Shown here piece by piece: positions 30,741-34,812 of a stretch of 34,812 nucleotides of DNA; position 1 is the stretch's first letter; the number at the start of each line of letters is the position of its first letter. Both the position numbers and the translations under genes were made by a program. Source of the stretch: Methanoculleus sp. (GTDB lineage: Archaea > Halobacteriota > Methanomicrobia > Methanomicrobiales > Methanoculleaceae); the NCBI GenBank assembly GCA_030156625.1, contig JASGMC010000012.1, positions 1 through 34,812 on the forward strand, given 5' to 3'. The notes under the pieces were generated by a model. That model worked only from the letters and a program-made list of their open reading frames with translations, did not search any database and was not told the origin of the DNA.

Positions 30741-31980
30741 GGTCGCCGGGCAGCACCGGCTCGGTGAGGACGTGGGCGAAGCGTTCCCACCGGTCCGCCC
30801 CGCTCCCGACGTAGTCACGGACGAGCCGGTACCCCTCGCTCAGGGCCACCGGGTAGGCCCGAGACTCCTCGATGAACCGGAGGTGGGCCTCCGCCGCCTC
30901 CGGATCGAGGAGCAGGACGTCCCGGAGGAGTCCGCACGCCTCCTCACGCGAGAGCGTGCCGTCGATCAACCCGCGGGCCACCCGGGTATTCCCCGGGAAG
31001 AGCAGGTCCGTGGCCGTGGTGCTGACGGCATCGACGAGAGCAGCATCCGCCGGGTCGAACCCGGCCAGCGGGAAGAGGACCTCCTCCAGGAACCGCACCC
31101 GAACGGGTGCGGGAAAGATCATCTCCTCGCCGAGCCGTGCGGCGCCTTCGCCGACCGTCGCGAGCGGCGACGCGAGCGGGACGACCGAGTGCTCGATCCA
31201 GCCCCGGGCACGGACGAGGGCTGCCTCCCGAACCGCCCGCATCGTGTGGTGGCCGGGATAACCCTCGTGGCAGGCGTGGGTGAGGGGCCGGTCGACGGTG
31301 ACCGGCAGATCGGCGTTCACCCGGACGAGGCTCGTCCCGTCACCGAGGTAGCGGTTGTGAGCTTCCCACGGCTCCCCGGTGACGTACGCGACCTCGAGGC
31401 GTTCCCCCGCCGGGAGCGGCAGGTGCTCCGCGGTCCGGCGGCGGCTCTCGGCAAATGCGGCCGCAAAAACCGGCTCCAGCCGGTCCGGCGGGATGGCGAA
31501 CGAGTCCATGAACGTCCGGTAACGCCCGGCAAGGTCGCCGTTCCCCGGGAGGTCGGCATCGAGCGCCGCGTGCAGCCCCTCGTACCAGGTGGGGTCGTCC
31601 TCCGGCGCCGCGACCCCGAAGAGCGCCTCCGCCCCGGCATCGAAGGCGAGGCCCTTCCCCGCAAGAATCCCGGCGCGGGCCTCGAGCGCCCGGACCATGC
31701 CCCGGAGGTAAGCGTGGCGCATGCGCCCGGCGTCCTCCAGCCGGTCGGGCTCGATCCTGTCCAGGGTGGCGAGAAGGTCGGCGGCGTACCCGGCGATGCG
31801 GTCCGGCGGGACCGTGACCGTGAGCGCCTCCTCCTGCACCGCCGCCGGACCGAAGTAAGCGTCCACATAGATCGGGTCGTGCACCCCGAGCCAGAGCACG
31901 CATTTGACGTAAAACCGTGCGACGGCATCAAGATCCCTGGCCTCGGCGGCGCTTCCTCCGGTATGAGTGAATGGTTCCAT
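30715..31980 (-). CDS. DUF885-like putative metallopeptidase
   Basis: 421 residues, no signal peptide. The key motif is HACHEGYPGHHTM, with HEGYPGHH at 238-245, the zinc-site pattern of DUF885 proteins, which are distant relatives of gluzincin peptidases (the HExxH helix extended to HExxxGH). A Glu in 'ARLGEEMIF' about 45 residues later may be the third ligand. The rest is mostly helical. Family members in bacteria are usually exported, while this one appears cytoplasmic. Substrate unknown, probably peptides. Start ATG 31978-31980 lacks a strong ribosome site. The 3' end overlaps the small unknown gene. Confidence 0.8.
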   Translation of the reverse strand: MEPFTHTGGSAAEARDLDAVARFYVKCVLWLGVHDPIYVDAYFGPAAVQEEALTVTVPPDRIAGYAADLLATLDRIEPDRLEDAGRMRHAYLRGMVRALEARAGILAGKGLAFDAGAEALFGVAAPEDDPTWYEGLHAALDADLPGNGDLAGRYRTFMDSFAIPPDRLEPVFAAAFAESRRRTAEHLPLPAGERLEVAYVTGEPWEAHNRYLGDGTSLVRVNADLPVTVDRPLTHACHEGYPGHHTMRAVREAALVRARGWIEHSVVPLASPLATVGEGAARLGEEMIFPAPVRVRFLEEVLFPLAGFDPADAALVDAVSTTATDLLFPGNTRVARGLIDGTLSREEACGLLRDVLLLDPEAAEAHLRFIEESRAYPVALSEGYRLVRDYVGSGADRWERFAHVLTEPVLPGDLTLNGSPG

Positions 31981-32095
31981 CTGTCAGTTCACGGGGATGT
32001 GTGGGCTCTAAGAATACTTAATCGGCATGATCTGCCTTTGCTCTTCCCCGGCCTCACCTGCAGAGGGTTTAACCGGTCCGGCACCAACCTCAGGT

Positions 32096-32647
32096 ATGAT
32101 GAACGAGTCGCTCCGGCAGGTCGTCCACCTCACCTTCGGTCTCGGGATCGCGGGTTTTGTCCTCCTCTTCGACCGCGATTTCGTCCTCTCCGTCCTCATG
32201 CTCGCTCTCTTCGTGGGGTTCATCCTCTCCGACGCCATCTCCCGGGGCTACACCATCCCGGTTGTTTCGAGAATCATCGCGGGGCTTGAGCGGCGGGATG
32301 CCGCCCCGGGCAAAGGAGCGCTCTTCTTCGCGCTCGGAGCTCTCTTCTGCCGGGTCTTCTTCGCTAAAGAGGTCGCCTTCATGGGGCTCGTGGTGCTCGC
32401 GCTCCTCGACAGCGTCACCACCCTCGTCGGCGTCAGGTTCGGCAGGACCCGGATCTACAACCACAAGTCCCTCGAGGGGACGCTTGCCGGAATCGCGGTG
32501 ACGGCGATCGTTCTCTGTCTTCTCGTCCCGCCGGCGATCGCCCTCACGACGGCTGCGGCCACGGCCCTCGCCGAACTGGTGAGCCCTGTGGACGACAACC
32601 TCGTCATCCCGGTCGTGGCCTGCCTCGTTCTTGTGCTGCTGCTCTGA
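32096..32647 (+). CDS. Polyprenol/dolichol kinase-like membrane protein (SEC59/DGK1 type)
   Basis: 183 residues with five to six membrane segments. Two short loops carry the family motifs: 'LALLDSVTTLVGVRFGR' (about 101-117) and 'NHKSLEGTLAG' (122-132), followed by 'SPVDDNLVIPVV'. These match CTP-dependent dolichol and diacylglycerol kinases of yeast and their archaeal relatives. The likely role is phosphorylating an isoprenoid alcohol or archaeal lipid intermediate at the membrane (inference). Start at 32096 (ATGATG) with a TTTAACC promoter-like element 22-28 bases upstream suggests a leaderless message. The open frame upstream of this ATG is not supported. Confidence 0.8.
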   Translation: MMNESLRQVVHLTFGLGIAGFVLLFDRDFVLSVLMLALFVGFILSDAISRGYTIPVVSRIIAGLERRDAAPGKGALFFALGALFCRVFFAKEVAFMGLVVLALLDSVTTLVGVRFGRTRIYNHKSLEGTLAGIAVTAIVLCLLVPPAIALTTAAATALAELVSPVDDNLVIPVVACLVLVLLL

Positions 32648-32674
32648 GGACGTTGAACCGCCCGGTTCGATTAT

Positions 32675-32683
32675 TGTATAAAG
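32675..32683 (+). promoter_or_regulatory. TATA box of the secreted charged-protein gene
   Basis: TGTATAAAG lies about 45 bases before GTG 32722. A start near 32705 would leave a short leader that carries the ribosome site GAGGTGA at 32709-32715. Confidence 0.5.
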
Positions 32684-32721
32684 GTCCATCCCGATCTCTC
32701 TATCACCAGAGGTGAAGATCG

Positions 32722-33408
32722 GTGAAGCGCATCATTGCAGCAGCCATGATCGTCTTCCTCCTCCTCCCGGGATTCGCGGCCGCCGCTTCCGGGAGCTACG
32801 GCAGCCCGGGAGGAGAGCAGGTCGGGAACGGCGAGACGAACACGACACCGGGAGGAGAACTGCGGGTGAGGGCGGGGGAGAATGCAATCCTCCGCGCGGA
32901 AGAGAGCGTCCTTGACCGGGACCGGGTGAGGATAGGGGAGAACGAGACGTCCGGGGACCGGGTGCGGGCTTCGGAGAATACGACCCCGCGGTGGGAAGAG
33001 CATATTCCTGACCGGGACCGGGACCGGGTCCGGCTCGCCGTCCACGCTCTGCTCGGCGCTGAGAACCGGACCGGCGGCATAGGAGAGAACGTCTCCGCCA
33101 TCGCCCGGGAGATTAACAACTCGGTCCGGAAGACCTTCGAGGCCGAGGAGCAGATCCGGACCCGGCACGGCTTCATGCGGTTCCTCTTCGGGGGCGATGC
33201 ACAGGCCGCACGGCTGATCGAGGAGGAGGCGCAGCGGAACCAGGAGCGTGCCACGGAACTCCGGCGCCTGATCGAGAACTGCACCTGCGACGACGAAACC
33301 CGGACGATGCTCCGTGAGCAGGTCCGGACGATCGAGCAGGAGCAGGACCGGCTGAGAACCCTTGCGAACGAGGAGATGCAGGTTCGGGGCCTCTTTTCCT
33401 GGCGGTAG
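32722..33408 (+). CDS. Secreted, highly charged protein of unknown function
   Basis: 228 residues beginning at GTG 32722, six bases after GAGGTGA. A signal peptide is clear (MKRIIAAAMIVFLLLPGFAA, then AASGS). Residues 25-105 are low complexity with recurring units RVRAGEN (48-54), RVRIGEN (68-74) and RVRASEN (80-86) and many Asp-Arg pairs. From about 105 to 228 it is a long helical region, 'ALLGAENRTGGIGENVSAIA', 'EEEAQRNQERATELRRLIEN', 'LREQVRTIEQEQDRLRTLAN', probably a coiled coil, with one CTC cysteine pair between the two helices. Several N-glycosylation sequons (NTT, NET, NRT, NVS, NCT) fit an outside location. Similar charged coiled-coil proteins are common in Methanomicrobiales, but I know no function. 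Confidence 0.75.
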   Translation: MKRIIAAAMIVFLLLPGFAAAASGSYGSPGGEQVGNGETNTTPGGELRVRAGENAILRAEESVLDRDRVRIGENETSGDRVRASENTTPRWEEHIPDRDRDRVRLAVHALLGAENRTGGIGENVSAIAREINNSVRKTFEAEEQIRTRHGFMRFLFGGDAQAARLIEEEAQRNQERATELRRLIENCTCDDETRTMLREQVRTIEQEQDRLRTLANEEMQVRGLFSWR

Positions 33409-33421
33409 AACCCCCGGCCTT

Positions 33422-34405
33422 TTATTTCCCTTCTTCTAACCACTCGCAGAGTGCAGGCCGGTCGCACTCCGGGCAGGTGGTGAAGACCCCGCAGGCGGAG
33501 CAGTCCTCACCGGTGCAGGGCTGGACCCGGATCGTGACGTTCGCCCGGGGGAATTCCCGCCGGATGTCGTCCTCCACCTGCTTCACGGTGCCGTACGCCT
33601 CTTCGAGGGTCGCGGTCCGCGGAACGACCAGGTGGAGGTCCACAAACCTGTTCGGCCCCGACCGGCGGGTCCGGAGCCGGTGGAAATCGATGACGTCCGT
33701 ACAGTACCCGCTGATGATCTCCCGGATCCGGGCCTCCTCGTCGGCGGGGAGACTCCGGTCGACGAGATCCTCGAACGAGCGCCGGATGAGATCGAATGCC
33801 GCCCGGAGGATGATGGCGGCGACCGCGAGCGCGATGAGGGCGTCAAGGACCACCAGACCCGTCAGCCGGATCAGGATAAGCCCGGCCACGACCCCGGCGG
33901 AGGTGTAGACGTCTGTGCGCAGGTGCCAGGCATCGCTCTCGAGCGCGATCGACTCGGTCTTCTTCGCCACCGTCATCAGCCGTGAAGAGACGTAGAGGTT
34001 CACCCCGGCCGAGAGCAGCATGACGGCGACGCCGAGCCCGAGCCCCTCGACGTTCAGCGCCCCCTCCCCGCCGAGAAGGTTTTTCATCGCCTCGTTGATG
34101 ATCAGGGCGGCGGCTACGAGGATCAGGACCGCCTCAAGGAGCCCCGATATGCTCTCGTACTTCCCGTGCCCGAAGGTGTGGCACTCGTCGGGGGGGCGGG
34201 CCGACTGCCTGACCGAGAAGTAGGCGATGACCGCGGCTATCAGGTCGATGGCGGAGTGGATCGCCTCGGATATGATACCGACCGATCCGATGGCGAAACC
34301 GACGGCAAGTTTCGCCACGACGAGAAGCGTGTTCGATGCGACCGAGAGGCGTGCGGTCTTCTCTTTGAGCACGCCATCCTGTTCTCCCGGACCGACCGCT
34401 TCCAT
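33422..34405 (-). CDS. Cation diffusion facilitator transporter with cysteine-rich C-terminal tail
   Basis: 327 residues. Six membrane helices with the CDF metal site: 'SEAIHSAIDLIAAVIAYFSV' (His50, Asp54), then the conserved loop ECHTFGHGKYESISGLLEA (His80, Gly79) and the second half-site in 'DAWHLRTDVYTSAG'. A cytoplasmic domain (about 225-300) follows, with 'RLRTRRSGPNRFVDLHLVVP'. It would export divalent metals such as Zn, Fe or Mn using a proton gradient. Unusually, the end (302-327) carries six cysteines spaced C-x4-C-x2-C-x5-C-x2-C-x5-C. Start taken as ATG 34403-34405, as earlier ATGs extend an unconserved leader. It lies 125 bases downstream of pyruvate kinase on the same strand. Confidence 0.85.
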   Translation of the reverse strand: MEAVGPGEQDGVLKEKTARLSVASNTLLVVAKLAVGFAIGSVGIISEAIHSAIDLIAAVIAYFSVRQSARPPDECHTFGHGKYESISGLLEAVLILVAAALIINEAMKNLLGGEGALNVEGLGLGVAVMLLSAGVNLYVSSRLMTVAKKTESIALESDAWHLRTDVYTSAGVVAGLILIRLTGLVVLDALIALAVAAIILRAAFDLIRRSFEDLVDRSLPADEEARIREIISGYCTDVIDFHRLRTRRSGPNRFVDLHLVVPRTATLEEAYGTVKQVEDDIRREFPRANVTIRVQPCTGEDCSACGVFTTCPECDRPALCEWLEEGK

Positions 34406-34530
34406 GATTGATGAGTATTCGCCCTCCACCGGGATAGGGTTTGTCGTCCCGGAGGGCATTCTCCCGAAGGAAGGACACCTGAAAGCTGAAAGGAGGGCTG
34501 CCGGAGGGACCCCCTGAGGCCACCCCTCCT

Positions 34531-34812
34531 TCAATCGACCGTGAGGATGATGAGCGAGTCGGTCCCTTCCCGCCCCGGGGACACTCCTTCGGTCAGCACC
34601 ACGCGCTCGCCGGGCTCGATAAGCCCCGAGTCCCGGATCGAGTCGAGGATCGCCCCGTGCCAGTACTCCTTCTCGCTCCGGATCAGGAACGGGCAGACCC
34701 CGTAGGAGAACGCCAGGAACTTGAAGGTGCTCGGGTTCCGGGTGAACGCGAGGATCCAGGCCTCGGGTTTGAACCGGGAGATGTTCCGGGGTGTGCTCCC
34801 GGAGCGGGTGGG
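34531..34812 (-). CDS. pyk: Pyruvate kinase, C-terminal part (runs off the window)
   Basis: The last 93 residues are visible. They start with TRSGSTPRNISRFKPEAWIL, matching the pyruvate kinase C-domain 'TrSGrTAr.isrfrP', followed by 'AFTRNPSTFKFLAFSYGVCP' and an ending 'VVLTEGVSPGREGTDSLIIL', corresponding to 'v.TgG.p.g..GtTN.i.v'. Converts phosphoenolpyruvate and ADP to pyruvate and ATP. The catalytic barrel is outside the window. Confidence 0.9.
   Translation of the reverse strand, partial: PTRSGSTPRNISRFKPEAWILAFTRNPSTFKFLAFSYGVCPFLIRSEKEYWHGAILDSIRDSGLIEPGERVVLTEGVSPGREGTDSLIILTVD

Noticed and set aside
1-34812. CRISPR arrays, tRNA or rRNA genes, prophage
   Set aside because: No regularly spaced repeats, cloverleaf-like sequences, rRNA signatures or phage structural genes were noticed by eye. 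A computed scan was not possible.

Overview
The window looks like chromosomal DNA from a high-GC methanogenic archaeon of the order Methanomicrobiales, most like Methanoculleus and relatives. That placement is inference, resting on the high GC content, archaeal TATA boxes with short or absent leaders, a cupin-type phosphoglucose isomerase, an NrpR-family nitrogen regulator, a TrmB regulator, a geranylgeranyl reductase next to a ferredoxin (ether lipid synthesis), an archaellin homologue and an anaerobic-type cobalamin operon. No rRNA, tRNA or CRISPR array was seen.

Layout. 1-7.4 kb: partial pgi, a COG1361-type surface protein, a divergent TrmB regulator, an NrpR effector-domain protein, an unrecognised protein paired with a lipoamide-dehydrogenase-like flavoprotein, and a CBS/DRTGG-containing manganese pyrophosphatase. 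7.5-10 kb: a COG1361-type protein, a MacB-type ABC ATPase, and then two damaged genes: a permease that has lost its middle and a DUF3303 gene with an early stop codon. 10.2-16.3 kb: an unrecognised protein with a possible nuclease-like core, a PAP2 phosphatase, an orphan archaellin-like protein, an NfeD-SPFH pair and a site-2 protease. 16.3-19.05 kb: RNase HII, a TrkA-type protein, and geranylgeranyl reductase with its ferredoxin.

19.2-24.96 kb is the main functional block: eight overlapping genes, cbiT-L-F-G-H-C-D-E, which cover the ring methylation, ring contraction and rearrangement steps of anaerobic corrin synthesis. The cobalt chelatase, cbiJ and cbiA are not here. The 3' end of cbiE runs into a truncated IS5-type element.

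24.9-27.8 kb is an accessory patch: the IS5-type relic, a Dam-like adenine methylase, an IS200/IS605-type relic whose terminal hairpin supplies the stop codon of the next gene, and a second DNA methyltransferase with repeats in its promoter. No restriction endonuclease is visible. 27.9-34.8 kb returns to ordinary chromosome: a PAS-histidine kinase that has lost its ATPase domain, a Cache-like lipoprotein, a small membrane exporter-like protein, a small unknown protein, a DUF885 metallopeptidase-like protein, a polyprenol-kinase-like membrane protein, a secreted charged protein, a cation diffusion facilitator with a cysteine-rich tail, and the 3' end of pyruvate kinase.

The most notable points are three decayed genes in different places (two with clean internal deletions), the orphan archaellin-like gene, a CbiC whose expected catalytic histidine position is valine, and coding ends borrowed from two different mobile-element relics. 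No convincing entirely new multi-gene system was found.
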